This document shows, piece after piece, positions 1-8,809 of a stretch of DNA of 51,060 nt. A program made the translations under genes and the position numbers. Each line of letters starts with the position of its first letter. The stretch's first letter is position 1. Below the pieces are notes generated by a model. That model had not been told where the DNA came from and made no database searches. It saw only the letters and a list, made by a program, of their open reading frames with translations. Source of the DNA: Acidimicrobiaceae bacterium (GTDB lineage: Bacteria; Actinomycetota; Acidimicrobiia; Acidimicrobiales; RAAP-2); the NCBI GenBank assembly GCA_003133685.1, contig PKYQ01000027.1, positions 40,474 through 91,533 on the forward strand. The letters run 5' to 3'.

Positions 1-384
1 ATCGCGTTCAACGTGACCTCGCTTGACGTCATCCACAGTTTCTGGGCGTACCAGCTCGAAGTGAAGGCCGACGCCAATCCCATGGAGAACAACGTCGCGT
101 TCACCAAGACCGAGCAACTCGGGAGTTTCGAAGTTCGTTGCAGTGAGCTGTGCGGCATCTGGCACGGCGCGATGTTCAATTCGGGCAACGTGGTCTCGGA
201 ATCGGCCTTCATGGCGTGGGCGACATCGACCGAAGCCAAGAACGCCGCGAACACGAAGGACCTCCCGCCGTTCGCGTGGACCTACGTACCGGACGCGAAC
301 GGTGCCGCGGGCGGCTATTACCCCGACGGCAACGTGACCCCCTACAGCGCTGTCGAGATCTACGGATCGAAGCAACCCTCATGA
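1..384 (+). CDS. ctaC: Cytochrome c oxidase subunit II, C-terminal part (5' end outside window)
   Basis: The reading frame is open from base 1, so the N-terminal membrane hairpin lies upstream. What remains is the extracytoplasmic cupredoxin domain that takes electrons from cytochrome c into the binuclear CuA centre. All CuA ligands are visible: the His in DVIHSFW, then CSELCGIWHGAM, which supplies two Cys, the bridging Glu carbonyl, His and Met. The Glu between the two Cys is also a ligand of the Mg site shared with subunit I. Subunit I follows 55 bp downstream on the same strand. No C-terminal cytochrome c domain is fused, so an aa3-like rather than caa3 subunit II is likely. Confidence 0.93.
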   Translation: MAFNVTSLDVIHSFWAYQLEVKADANPMENNVAFTKTEQLGSFEVRCSELCGIWHGAMFNSGNVVSESAFMAWATSTEAKNAANTKDLPPFAWTYVPDANGAAGGYYPDGNVTPYSAVEIYGSKQPS

Positions 385-439
385 AGCACCGTCGTAATTT
401 AAATCTGAAGTTCGTGAGCGAAGAAACGGAGATCGCGCG

Positions 440-2401
440 ATGACCATCAGCGCTGCAGGACCGGCGGACGTTAAGGCAGTACCCCCAGCGCCCGCGGATG
501 CACCGAAAACTACGGGTAATGGGTGGTTAAGTCAACACGTCGGCACCGCAATCGTCTGTGGATTCCTGGGCTACATCTTGGGACACTGGCTCGGAAACTA
601 TCTCGGGAGCGCGTACCCCTACATCGCCAATAGTGGGCAGAACTCGCTCGCCGTTCTCCTGGCGTTGATGTTCATGGTCCTGGGTTGGCTGCTTGGGATC
701 GGCGCGCTGAACTACCCGATCCTCAAGTTGACGGGTCGAGACGCCAAGCCTGAAGTGGAGTACACCGGATGGTCGAGGTACTTCCGCTACAACCTTGACC
801 ACAAGATCGTTGGCATTCAGTACGTCGTCGCTGTGCTGATGTTCTTCTTCACGGGCGGACTTCTGGCGATGGCCATCCGCACCGAACTCCTGAGCCCGAC
901 GGTCCACGTCTTCAGTGCCGACACGTACATCAAGATCGTCAGTGAGCACGGCACGATCATGATGATGATGGCGTCGTCGATAGTCGTCGGGCCACTCGGC
1001 AACTACTTCGTACCACTGATGATCGGTGCTCGTCGCATGGCCTACCCCCGCATCGAGGCCTTCAGCCTGTGGACCTTCGTGGCGGGCTACTTCGTGATCT
1101 TCTCGGCGTTGTTCTTCGGAGGGTTCCCGACCGGCTGGACGGGCTACGCGCCGCTCCAGACCCAGGCTGGCCCGGGCATGGTGTCCTATCTCTTCGGCTT
1201 CGCCGTGATCAGCATCGGAATGATAGCGGCCGGTTTCAACTTGGCCGCAACGATCATCAACTACCGCGCGCCGGGCATGACCTGGAGTCGAGTACCGGTG
1301 TTCGTCTGGTCGATCATCGCGACCGCCGCGCTGTTGACCCTGGCCTCGCCCGTGCTGCTGGCGGCTGGCCTCTTCGGACTGCTCGACAAAACGGCGCAGA
1401 CCGCGTTCTACGTCACCGAGCACGGCGGGAGTTCGTACCTATGGGAGAACCTGTTCTGGTTCTTCGGGCACCCCGAGGTGTACATCATGGCGCTCCCAGG
1501 CTTCGGCATCGTAGGCGAGATAATCCCAGTGTTCTGCCGAAAGCCGCTCTTCGCGTACCGAATCGCCGCGGCGGGAATGATCGGCGTGGCCTTGCTGTCT
1601 TTCTTCGTGTGGCAGCACCACCTCTTCCAGAGCGGTATCAACCCGGACATGCGGCCGCTGTTCATGTTGACGACGGAGCTCATCTCGATTCCGACCGGGT
1701 TCATCTTCTTGGTGGGAATGGGCACGTTGTATAAAGCCAAGATCAGATATGAAGTGCCGATGCTCTTCTGCATGGCCGTGTACTTCAACTTCCTCATCGG
1801 TGGTATCTCGGGCGTGTTCCTTTCCGACGTACCGGTGAACGTGACGGTGCACGGTGGATTCTTCGTCCTCTCGCACTTCCACTACACGATCATGGGTGGT
1901 CTCATCTTCGCGTTCTTCGCCGGTCTGTACTTCTGGCTGCCGAAGATGACCGGTCGCACGATGAACAAGAAGCTCGGACTGTGGCACTTCTGGACGATGT
2001 TCGTCTTCTTCAACCTGACGTTCTTCCCGATGTTCGTCATCGGGCTGTTGGGCCAACCACGCCGAGTCTTCACGTACGCGAGGGACCTGCAGACCTTGAA
2101 CGACTTTTCCTCGATCGCGGCGTTCTGCCTCGGCGCGTCGTTCCTGATCTTCGTGGCCAACCTGATGTGGTCTCAGTTCATCGCCCCGCAAAAGTCTCCG
2201 GCCAATCCTTGGGACTCACTCGGCCTCGAATGGCAGACCGCGACGCCGATTCCGTCCCACAACTTCGATCGGATTCCGGTCATCATGACCGACCCGTATC
2301 ACTACAGCGAAGTCGGCGCACCAGCGCTGGTCGACTTCGGGGATGGTTCACCGGCGCACGCCAGTAGTTCCGTCGCCTCCAGTACTGACCCGGATCAATA
2401 G
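440..2401 (+). CDS. ctaD: Cytochrome c oxidase subunit I, divergent haem-copper oxidase
   Basis: This 653-residue protein is the catalytic subunit that reduces O2 and pumps protons. Haem and copper ligands are present: His170 (low-spin haem), His344 and Tyr348 in GHPEVY, His393-His394 (CuB), His479 and His481 in SHFHY. Glu346 in HPEVY marks an A-type enzyme. Several usually conserved positions differ. The D-channel Asp of GAPDMAFPR aligns with Arg199 (GARRMAYPR). The K-channel Lys of PTGIKVF aligns with Ile422 (PTGFIF). The Mg-site HD pair is HG (471-472). About 110 residues, including two likely extra helices, precede the canonical first helix (RYNLDHKIVG). It sits between subunits II and III. 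Confidence 0.95.
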   Translation: MTISAAGPADVKAVPPAPADAPKTTGNGWLSQHVGTAIVCGFLGYILGHWLGNYLGSAYPYIANSGQNSLAVLLALMFMVLGWLLGIGALNYPILKLTGRDAKPEVEYTGWSRYFRYNLDHKIVGIQYVVAVLMFFFTGGLLAMAIRTELLSPTVHVFSADTYIKIVSEHGTIMMMMASSIVVGPLGNYFVPLMIGARRMAYPRIEAFSLWTFVAGYFVIFSALFFGGFPTGWTGYAPLQTQAGPGMVSYLFGFAVISIGMIAAGFNLAATIINYRAPGMTWSRVPVFVWSIIATAALLTLASPVLLAAGLFGLLDKTAQTAFYVTEHGGSSYLWENLFWFFGHPEVYIMALPGFGIVGEIIPVFCRKPLFAYRIAAAGMIGVALLSFFVWQHHLFQSGINPDMRPLFMLTTELISIPTGFIFLVGMGTLYKAKIRYEVPMLFCMAVYFNFLIGGISGVFLSDVPVNVTVHGGFFVLSHFHYTIMGGLIFAFFAGLYFWLPKMTGRTMNKKLGLWHFWTMFVFFNLTFFPMFVIGLLGQPRRVFTYARDLQTLNDFSSIAAFCLGASFLIFVANLMWSQFIAPQKSPANPWDSLGLEWQTATPIPSHNFDRIPVIMTDPYHYSEVGAPALVDFGDGSPAHASSSVASSTDPDQ

Positions 2402-2419
2402 CGAGTAGAGAGTAACGAC

Positions 2420-3076
2420 ATGACGGACATGATCAAGAGCTCACCCAAGATGAGCGACACTCCGGAAGAGCGGGAGTTCGAACTACGTGCGCACATCGGC
2501 GCGATATGGAGCGGTGGCCGACTGTTCATCGGCATTTACACCTTCTTCCTCGCGTCGCTCGCCTTCAGTTACTTCTATCTGCGCTCGAGCAACAACGGGC
2601 TGCTGTGGCGACCGGATCACGTGACGGCGCCTACGGCCTACGGATGGACCATCTACACCTTGACCCTTCTCGCCGCCCTCATGGCCATCTTCGGTCAGTC
2701 GCGACTGCGAAAGGGAAGCGTGTCGGATTGGCAGACGGCCGTCTGGGTGGGCGTGGCGGCTTCGCTGCTCGCCTTGTTCCTGCAGATCTGGGAGTTCGTC
2801 GCGGTGCCCTTTTACCCCGGCTCGAGTGGCTACGCCTCGACGTTCATTGGCTACGCGGTCATGAACGTCATGACGATCTTCATCGTCGCGTACTGGTTGG
2901 AAACGACCGTCGCGCGTTCAATTCGATTGAATAAGGAACTGGACGGCGTCTCACCCCAACTGTCGATGCACCCTTCCGCGCAGTCATTTCGCGCGAACGT
3001 GGCGTCGATGACGTACTTCTTGGGATTCGTAGCGCTCGCCAGCACGCTGTTGTTCGCAATGTTCTACCTGCTGTAG
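2420..3076 (+). CDS. ctaE: Cytochrome c oxidase subunit III
   Basis: This 218-residue membrane protein is about the size of the short five-helix subunit III of bacterial oxidases. Hydrophobic segments lie near residues 35-55, 75-95, 105-125, 140-160 and 195-217. The family-typical stretch WEFVAVPFYPGSSGY appears before helix 4. Subunit III stabilises subunit I and helps proton uptake; it carries no redox centre. It starts 18 bp after subunit I, so the two are almost certainly co-transcribed. Confidence 0.9.
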   Translation: MTDMIKSSPKMSDTPEEREFELRAHIGAIWSGGRLFIGIYTFFLASLAFSYFYLRSSNNGLLWRPDHVTAPTAYGWTIYTLTLLAALMAIFGQSRLRKGSVSDWQTAVWVGVAASLLALFLQIWEFVAVPFYPGSSGYASTFIGYAVMNVMTIFIVAYWLETTVARSIRLNKELDGVSPQLSMHPSAQSFRANVASMTYFLGFVALASTLLFAMFYLL

Positions 3077-3146
3077 TGACGAAACGTAGGAGCCATAAAG
3101 TGTTCGAAAATGTACGAGTTGATGTTCGAGAGTTGAGGTGGTCGTG

Positions 3147-3260
3147 ATGCCAGGCGTAGACAGTTTCATCGGCCCTCAGGTCGAGACGATGGTGATTCTC
3201 TTGGGCACGCTGTTCGCCGTCGCCATCTGGGGATTCTTCCAGCGTCATCATTCGGAGTGA
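3147..3260 (+). CDS. 37-residue single-helix membrane protein in the oxidase operon
   Basis: A short frame begins at an ATG (two in-frame GTG codons lie just upstream) and encodes a soluble N-terminus, one hydrophobic helix (about residues 13-31) and a polar tail ending QRHHSE. Its TGA overlaps the GTG of the CtaG-like gene as GTGA, which indicates translational coupling. By position it resembles the very small subunit IV-type proteins that accompany some bacterial oxidases, but there is too little sequence to assign a family. A function as a structural oxidase subunit or assembly helper is inference. Confidence 0.6.
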   Translation: MPGVDSFIGPQVETMVILLGTLFAVAIWGFFQRHHSE

Positions 3261-4078
3261 GCACTGAGCCGCCTCGCCGGCCGTCCTCACCACGTCGCGT
3301 TCTCTTCCACGATCTCCTCGCCGGCACGGCTCTGGTCCTCTGGGTGCTCGTATTGACGCCTCCCGTGCTCGCGCTGAGCGGCGAGTACGAGTTCGTGCAA
3401 TCCACACAGTTCTGTCTCTTCGCGATCGTGATCCCTTCCCTGCTCGTCGTGAGCGGACCGTGGCGATGGTTCGACCTGGCCTCGCTGGACGAACCCTTCG
3501 TGGACGACGACGGTCGACCCATCAACGCGACGCCCCCTCGCCCCCTGGACCGCTGGGTGCGGGGTCGCGCGTCGCGTAAGGGCTATCGTCGCGCCGTCGC
3601 GCTCCTGCTCATCTTCATGGCCCAGACGATCCTCTGGCGCTCTGCGCCCGTCGTGGACGCGCTGATTCGCCACCCGTGGCTCTCGATCGTGGAGTCGATC
3701 ACGCTCGTGATCGGCGGCGCGTTCTTCTGGCTCGAGTTGGTCGACTCGGCGCCCTTTCATCCGACGACGGCGCGCCCGTACCGCATCGGGGTCGCCGCGA
3801 TCGCCATGTGGACGGTGTGGGTGATCGCCTATCTCATGGCCATGGCCCAGAACACGTGGTACACGGGCTTTCGCCACGTGTCGGGGCGACTCTTCTCCCT
3901 GGCGGTGGACCAACAGGTCACGACGGCGTTGATGTGGTTCCTCACGGCCTGTGCCTTCCTCCCGATCATCTTCTCGAACCTCAACCGCTGGCTGCAGTCC
4001 GAGGACGACCCCGACGAAGAGTTGTACCAACTCGTTCGACGTGACCCCTCGCGCGGGTTCTTCGGGACAAACCCCTAG
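3257..4078 (+). CDS. CtaG-like (caa3_CtaG family) oxidase assembly membrane protein
   Basis: This 273-residue protein has about six or seven hydrophobic segments. It carries landmarks of the caa3-type CtaG family: a VQSTQFCLFAIVIPSLLVVSGP segment matching the family's (Q)HxxL...PPLLVxGAP helix, an HPWLSIVESITLVIGGAFFW segment, and a late DQQVTTALMWF helix. CtaG proteins act in the membrane in cytochrome oxidase biogenesis, probably copper delivery. The family's His in the first motif (QH) is replaced (TQF), so metal handling may differ from the second copy at 7692-8633. It is the last gene of the oxidase operon. Confidence 0.75.
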   Translation: MSTEPPRRPSSPRRVLFHDLLAGTALVLWVLVLTPPVLALSGEYEFVQSTQFCLFAIVIPSLLVVSGPWRWFDLASLDEPFVDDDGRPINATPPRPLDRWVRGRASRKGYRRAVALLLIFMAQTILWRSAPVVDALIRHPWLSIVESITLVIGGAFFWLELVDSAPFHPTTARPYRIGVAAIAMWTVWVIAYLMAMAQNTWYTGFRHVSGRLFSLAVDQQVTTALMWFLTACAFLPIIFSNLNRWLQSEDDPDEELYQLVRRDPSRGFFGTNP

Positions 4079-4123
4079 GCGCGTCCTGCGTCACCCTCGC
4101 CGTGTCGAAACCGTCACGGGTCC

Positions 4124-4606
4124 TTAGGTCGGTTCTTCATCTCCGGGCAGGGTGGCGAAGCGCAAGATGAGCAGTCCGAGCAGCAAGATCACCACGACCC
4201 CGACGCCGACGCCTAGTGAGATCATGGTGTCGCGGAAGTCGACCGACGACAGGGTGCCACTCAGTGCGAGGTGGGCTGAGGAACTCAGGATGTCTCGCAC
4301 ACCCGCCAATATTCCAATGATGAGGAAGGGTCGTACCGGAAAAACCGACGCCCGCAGGTGACCGAAGACCGTGTGGGCAATGTCGAGCAGGATGATCACG
4401 ACGAGGATGCCGTCGATTGCGGACACCACGGATTGGGGGAACTCGTTCCAGTCGTCCAGGAAGTTGACGAGCGATCGAACCAGGACAATTCCCGCCACCA
4501 GCATCAGGCTGAACACGATGGCGTACTCGATGCCGATGATGAGCCAACGAATCACCGAGTTGGTGTCAATGGTGTGTGGGACGCCCTCTTGATCCGATTT
4601 CTCCAT
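4124..4606 (-). CDS. psiE: PsiE-family membrane protein
   Basis: This 160-residue protein has four hydrophobic helices (about 18-45, 60-82, 90-108, 128-152) with the DDWNEF and VFGHLRASVFPVRPFLIIGI segments typical of the phosphate-starvation-inducible E (PsiE) family. The family's biochemical role is not established. It converges on the oxidase operon, and its neighbours downstream on the same strand are not phosphate genes. An MFS transporter of the phosphate:H+ symporter type lies 40 kb away, which is not a meaningful linkage. Confidence 0.75.
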   Translation of the reverse strand: MEKSDQEGVPHTIDTNSVIRWLIIGIEYAIVFSLMLVAGIVLVRSLVNFLDDWNEFPQSVVSAIDGILVVIILLDIAHTVFGHLRASVFPVRPFLIIGILAGVRDILSSSAHLALSGTLSSVDFRDTMISLGVGVGVVVILLLGLLILRFATLPGDEEPT

Positions 4607-4669
4607 TGCAGCGAACGTTAGCGCGAATAGGGCTCTATCGGTTGGGAGCAGCGGCCGTCACGCCGCGCG

Positions 4670-5347
4670 TTAGGTCCCGCTCAGGTGCGGGAGCGACGGG
4701 ATCTTGAGCGCGTACAGTGGCCGCCCGAGCACACTGTGCGCCTGGGATACGTCGTTCAACGCCTTGATGCGCTCGCTCGCGAGTTGTTGTTCTTGAATTC
4801 CAAGGTTGCGGATCGTCTTCGCGTCGCCGGGATGGTTGAACAGATATTGGATATCGCGAATCGACGCCAAGGCGTAATCGGTGATCCAACGCTCGACGAC
4901 GCTCAGCATTCGGTCGATGTGTTTGCCCGCTTTTGTGTCGTCGACCTGGAGGTTGTTCGTGAGGTCGTAGACCGGCTCGCTCGCGAACGAGCACGCCGTC
5001 TCATCATCGTTGAGCAGTTTCGGAATCAGGGCCAAGTCCGACGGGGTCAGCTTGCCGCTGACGTCCTGGTCATAGAAGTTGAACGACTCCTTTACCGCTA
5101 ACGCGCATTTGGCGAGGTCGGCGTTGATCTCCTTGATCGAGGCATTCTGTGAGGCCGCGTCCTGGGCTTTGGTGATGGGTCGTGGCAGGTCGATCACGAC
5201 CGAAATGGCGACGATGACGACCAATGACAGCGTGGTGAGGACCCACGGTCGTCGATACCAGACGGCTTTGGTGATGCCCAACGACGAGGTCGGCATCGAC
5301 GCCGGGTCGAAGGGGACGTTTTCGAAGCCCGAGAGGTCGTCAGTCAC
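4670..5347 (-). CDS. Uncharacterised membrane-anchored protein coupled to Sco1
   Basis: This 225-residue protein has a short cytoplasmic N-terminus, one transmembrane helix at about residues 35-53 and a mostly helical, charged extracytoplasmic domain with two Cys (in AKCALAV and ETACSF). No family is recognised. Its GTG start overlaps the TGA of the Sco1 gene (GTGA), so the pair is translationally coupled and the protein probably acts with Sco1 in oxidase assembly or in a related extracytoplasmic process. That role is inferred from position alone. Confidence 0.75.
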   Translation of the reverse strand: MTDDLSGFENVPFDPASMPTSSLGITKAVWYRRPWVLTTLSLVVIVAISVVIDLPRPITKAQDAASQNASIKEINADLAKCALAVKESFNFYDQDVSGKLTPSDLALIPKLLNDDETACSFASEPVYDLTNNLQVDDTKAGKHIDRMLSVVERWITDYALASIRDIQYLFNHPGDAKTIRNLGIQEQQLASERIKALNDVSQAHSVLGRPLYALKIPSLPHLSGT

Positions 5348-6225
5348 TGGACAAGACTATCGGCGGTCTCGGCGATCGCTCGGGCGTAGGTTCTCAGGCT
5401 TGGGAGGTCGAGCGAGTACAGACCCGTCGTGCTTTCGGTGCCGAAGGGCTTCGCGTACGACACGAGATTGCCGTTGGGTCCAATGAAGTACAACACGTTG
5501 TTATGCGAGACCTCGCTCGCCTTGGCGCCGACCTCGACGCGCACCCCGTAGGCCGACCAGACGCGATTAAGGGAGTCGACAGTGCCCGACAACAACGTGA
5601 CCGAAGGGTCATTACTCAGGCCCGGCACGGTGAGCGCACGACTTTGCGCAGAGATCTTGATCGCGTTGGGATCCGTGTTGACGATCACGAAGTGGACCGT
5701 GTCACCCGTTGCTCCAAGCTCGTGGGACGCGAGGGCAATCTCTTCGCCGAGCACCGGACAGATGTCGTTGCAGATCGAGTCATAGAACGCGAGGACGATG
5801 ACCTGACCCTTGTGGGAAGCGAGTCGCCATTTGCGTCCGCGCTGGGTGCGCAGCGTGAACTTGGGGGCGTTTTCGTCACCGATGTCCTTCAGCCCGATGA
5901 ACACCTGGAGTGAGATCAAAGAGGGAAGATGGGGGTTCGTCGTCGGTGTGCCCTTGAGCACGGGGGTGGTCGTCGCGGGCGACGATGCCTTCCCGTATGT
6001 CTCGAAGAAGTGCTGGGCCACTTCACCTCCGAGGCCGAGGACCAGGACCGCGACGATGGTCCAGGCGATGAACTTGCGCGGCACCGTCACTCGCCGGGTC
6101 TGCAGAGCACCGTGTCGATCCTTCGGTGCATTCGCGGCGGCGAAGATTGCGGCGCGCTGTGCCTCGTCTAGCTCGCTGGGTTGTCGCGAGGTCTCCTCAT
6201 TGCCGTTCGTCATCTCGCTGCCCAT
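5344..6225 (-). CDS. SCO1/SenC family copper chaperone, membrane anchored
   Basis: This 293-residue protein has a cytoplasmic tail, one helix (about 53-70) and an extracytoplasmic thioredoxin-fold domain. The copper-binding CxxxC is present as ICNDIC (Cys152, Cys156), and His241 in SHNNVLYFIGP supplies the third ligand. SCO proteins deliver copper to, or reduce, the CuA site of oxidase subunit II, which is encoded at the window's left edge. An alternative ATG lies 12 bp downstream (6213). It forms a two-gene unit with the membrane protein at 4670-5347. Confidence 0.9.
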   Translation of the reverse strand: MGSEMTNGNEETSRQPSELDEAQRAAIFAAANAPKDRHGALQTRRVTVPRKFIAWTIVAVLVLGLGGEVAQHFFETYGKASSPATTTPVLKGTPTTNPHLPSLISLQVFIGLKDIGDENAPKFTLRTQRGRKWRLASHKGQVIVLAFYDSICNDICPVLGEEIALASHELGATGDTVHFVIVNTDPNAIKISAQSRALTVPGLSNDPSVTLLSGTVDSLNRVWSAYGVRVEVGAKASEVSHNNVLYFIGPNGNLVSYAKPFGTESTTGLYSLDLPSLRTYARAIAETADSLVQ

Positions 6226-6338
6226 CGCTCGACGTCATTTTTACCATAGGGAATTGCACGTGAATTGATGGTCGTTGGAACCACGCGATGTACCGCGCCG
6301 CCAGCGGCGATGGCGGTATGGCCAAGTACATTAGGTAG

Positions 6339-6749
6339 GTGAGCGACGCCGAAAAGGTGCCCGATGTGCAGCCGGCGAAGGGAGCCCAGTCCCCGTTATT
6401 GGGCGCGGCGGCGATGAAGACCCACCTCACGTTGGTGGTCGGCCTCGCGCTGTGCGTCGCCGCGTTCTGGTTCGAACTCGGCCGCGCCGAGCGAGGTAAT
6501 GAACTTAGTTGGGCCTACGTCTTTGAATGGCCGTTGCTCGCGATCTTCGCCGTATATATGTGGTGGAAATTGCTCCACCCCGGCTTCACGATCCGACCGG
6601 CACGAGAGAAGCCGACCGTCGCTCCCGAATACGAGGAGATGCTCCAGGCATGGCAGGGCGAGGTGCGCAAACTCGAGATGAACCGCAGGGCCGAAGAAGC
6701 CAGCGGGGCGCAGCACACCGGCGACGCCGCGACGCTCGACGATGAGTGA
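6339..6749 (+). CDS. Uncharacterised two-helix membrane protein
   Basis: This 136-residue protein begins at a GTG. It has a hydrophilic N-terminus, two hydrophobic helices (about 29-47 and 60-76) and a charged C-terminal coiled-coil-like tail with a PEYEEMLQAWQGEVRKLE segment. No family assignment is made. It overlaps the next gene by 8 bp (ATG inside its last codons), so both are likely expressed together. Its place between Sco1 and a CtaG gene suggests a link with respiratory assembly, but nothing in the protein proves this. Confidence 0.75.
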   Translation: MSDAEKVPDVQPAKGAQSPLLGAAAMKTHLTLVVGLALCVAAFWFELGRAERGNELSWAYVFEWPLLAIFAVYMWWKLLHPGFTIRPAREKPTVAPEYEEMLQAWQGEVRKLEMNRRAEEASGAQHTGDAATLDDE

Positions 6750-7665
6750 GTCGTCACCGGCCGAGGTCGTGCGCTCGTGGCCGTCGGGTTCGCGCGTCGC
6801 GGTAGTCACGGCGCTCGCAGCGCTCGCTTCGGTCGTGGCCAACGCTGCGCTCGTGTGGCTGGCGACGGCCTTCGACCCCTCCCTCCAGCATTACTCGCAT
6901 TTTCGTCTCGCGGACTACGGCACGCTCAGCATCGTCGGGGTGATCTGCGCCGGCGTGGCGTGGTACCTCGCCACGCGAAACCTCGCCGCACCCCGACACA
7001 CATTTTTCCGAGTGGCCGTTGCCGCGATGTTGGTCCTGTGGGTGCCCGACGTCTGGCTCCTCATCAAGCACGAACCGACGCGCGCCGTGATCTTTCTCAT
7101 CGTGATGCACCTCGCTGTCGCCCTGATCACTTACAACCTGTTGGTGTTCGCCGCGCCAGTAGGAGTGCGCGACGCGACGCTTGTCACCGCGCCCGTGTCT
7201 CGATCGCACGACGTTCTCGAAGAGGACTCGACGCCCGAACGGGTGCCGCGCGCCGTGTGGCTGGTCTTGATGATCGCGGTCGCCGTTGAGTTCTTCGCCG
7301 GACTAATCGGCATGTTGTACGTCCCGTTCAATCGACCCGACGGGTGGCTCGCCCATCGAGGTGAGGCGCTCTATCTCGTCCACGCGGTGCTCGGGGGACT
7401 ACTGGGTGTCGCGGCCGTCGTCGTCGTCCTCCACGTCTCGCGTCGAACGCAGGTTCATCGCGTGGACCGGGTCGCGGCCGTGAGTGGGCTCTGCGGCATG
7501 CTCATCGGTGCGCTCGGTGGGGCGCTGTGCGTCAGCCATCCTCTGCGACTCCTGGGGATGGCGTTGATGTTCGTCGGCGTGTCCGTGGCATTCTTCGGCT
7601 ACCTCATTCCGATGATCGACGACACGCACCCCATTACGTCCGAACCGACCTCCGCCGCGACGTAG
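6742..7665 (+). CDS. Uncharacterised polytopic membrane protein with two four-helix halves
   Basis: This 307-residue protein appears to be two membrane halves joined by a hydrophilic linker (about residues 145-170). The first half has four helices and resembles DUF6069-type small membrane proteins (N-terminal ANAALVWLATAF, then LADYGTLSIVGVI). The second half has about four helices (AVWLVLMIAVAVEFFAGLIG, HAVLGGLLGVAAVVVV, and two more). It has no obvious catalytic motif or metal site. It overlaps the preceding gene by 8 bp. The family guess for the first half is tentative. Confidence 0.7.
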   Translation: MSESSPAEVVRSWPSGSRVAVVTALAALASVVANAALVWLATAFDPSLQHYSHFRLADYGTLSIVGVICAGVAWYLATRNLAAPRHTFFRVAVAAMLVLWVPDVWLLIKHEPTRAVIFLIVMHLAVALITYNLLVFAAPVGVRDATLVTAPVSRSHDVLEEDSTPERVPRAVWLVLMIAVAVEFFAGLIGMLYVPFNRPDGWLAHRGEALYLVHAVLGGLLGVAAVVVVLHVSRRTQVHRVDRVAAVSGLCGMLIGALGGALCVSHPLRLLGMALMFVGVSVAFFGYLIPMIDDTHPITSEPTSAAT

Positions 7666-7691
7666 CAGCCGCCAGCGGCGAATGCCCGGCG

Positions 7692-8633
7692 TTAGGTGAC
7701 AGTCTCGTCGCGCGCCAGAGCTCGGAATTCGTCAACGGTCATCGATCGACGTCCCCGAAGCACTTCGTCCATATCGCTCGAATTGGTGTCGTCGTGGGTC
7801 GTGAGCCGTAGCGCCATTACCAACGCGGGGAAACACCAGAAGTCGCCGCACACCCACAGGATCGCGGCGCCGATCTGTTGGTCCGCGAAGGGATTGAGCG
7901 TGGTGTGCGTCATCGAGGACATGTTGGCCAAATGGAGCATCGAATTGCCGATGTCGTAGAGCGATCCCGAGGCGAAGAAGCTCAGCGACATGGCGATGAT
8001 GGTCATGACGAGGTTCGTGAAGAGCAGGACGCCCACGCGCGCGAACGGCGACAGCGTCGGTCGCCACGGGCGCGACGGGATGAACTGCAACCAGAACAAG
8101 AGTCCCGAGACTAAGAAGCTGGGCAGCATCAAACCGACGTGAAGTTTGGGATTACCCATGACCGGGTTGAAGACGCTCGGCAACATCCACACGACCATGA
8201 CCGCGTTGAAGGCGATGATGGCGAAGAGCGGTGAGAACACGACCGCGCCAATCCTTCGAAGCAGTGGGCGCTCGGGTCGAAGGAACACCCGCCGAAGGAG
8301 TCGTCGACGCGTCGTGACCGGCACCGCGAAGACGAGTGGGATCGCGGGCGCCCCGGCAACGTAGAGCGCGGGTGCGGCGAGCATGACCGTGACGTGCTGG
8401 ATCATGTGGACCCAGAAGTACTCCATCGACCAGTACTGCAGCGGCGAGACGACGCTGAGCGTTGCGACCGCGATTCCGGCGTAGGCGAGCCACATACGGC
8501 GCCGTCGCGACCGGGCGTGGACGCGCGTCGAGCGGGCGTTCAGGACGCGAAGGCCCCTTTCGTGCACGGCGACAACCAGGAAGGCGACTACGGCGATCTC
8601 CGGATAGCCCCAGTGGTGCGTGAGATAATTCAC
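7692..8633 (-). CDS. ctaG: CtaG, caa3-type cytochrome c oxidase assembly factor
   Basis: This 313-residue polytopic protein has the full CtaG signature. A WVHMIQHVTVMLAAPALYVAGAP helix carries the His residues thought to bind copper, HVGLMLPSFLVSGLLFW follows, and a late FADQQIGAAILWVCGDFW segment is present. It acts in the membrane in oxidase maturation, probably inserting copper into subunit I. It is the more canonical of two CtaG-like genes here. It is transcribed toward the 6742-7665 gene and ends 26 bp from it. Confidence 0.88.
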   Translation of the reverse strand: MNYLTHHWGYPEIAVVAFLVVAVHERGLRVLNARSTRVHARSRRRRMWLAYAGIAVATLSVVSPLQYWSMEYFWVHMIQHVTVMLAAPALYVAGAPAIPLVFAVPVTTRRRLLRRVFLRPERPLLRRIGAVVFSPLFAIIAFNAVMVVWMLPSVFNPVMGNPKLHVGLMLPSFLVSGLLFWLQFIPSRPWRPTLSPFARVGVLLFTNLVMTIIAMSLSFFASGSLYDIGNSMLHLANMSSMTHTTLNPFADQQIGAAILWVCGDFWCFPALVMALRLTTHDDTNSSDMDEVLRGRRSMTVDEFRALARDETVT

Positions 8634-8809
8634 GGTCGCGACGTTGCTCGGCGCTCGGGGCAGGCGAGACGCGCCGTTGCGAAACGATTCATGCTACTGA
8701 CCACCCCTCGCGCCGCTGTCTGGTCCTCACTGAAGAATACCAAGGCCGCCGCGTTCGTGACGTCGAGATAATACTGTCGTCACAGCCTCATTGGCGTTCA
8801 GCGGTCGAC

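Noticed and set aside
527-1423. 298-codon minus-strand frame opposite ctaD
   Set aside because: It is rich in Arg, Asp and His with no family resemblance, and lies wholly opposite a well-supported oxidase gene.
3287-4030. 247-codon minus-strand frame opposite the CtaG-like gene
   Set aside because: Composition is typical of an antisense shadow in GC-rich DNA, and the plus-strand protein has clear membrane segments.
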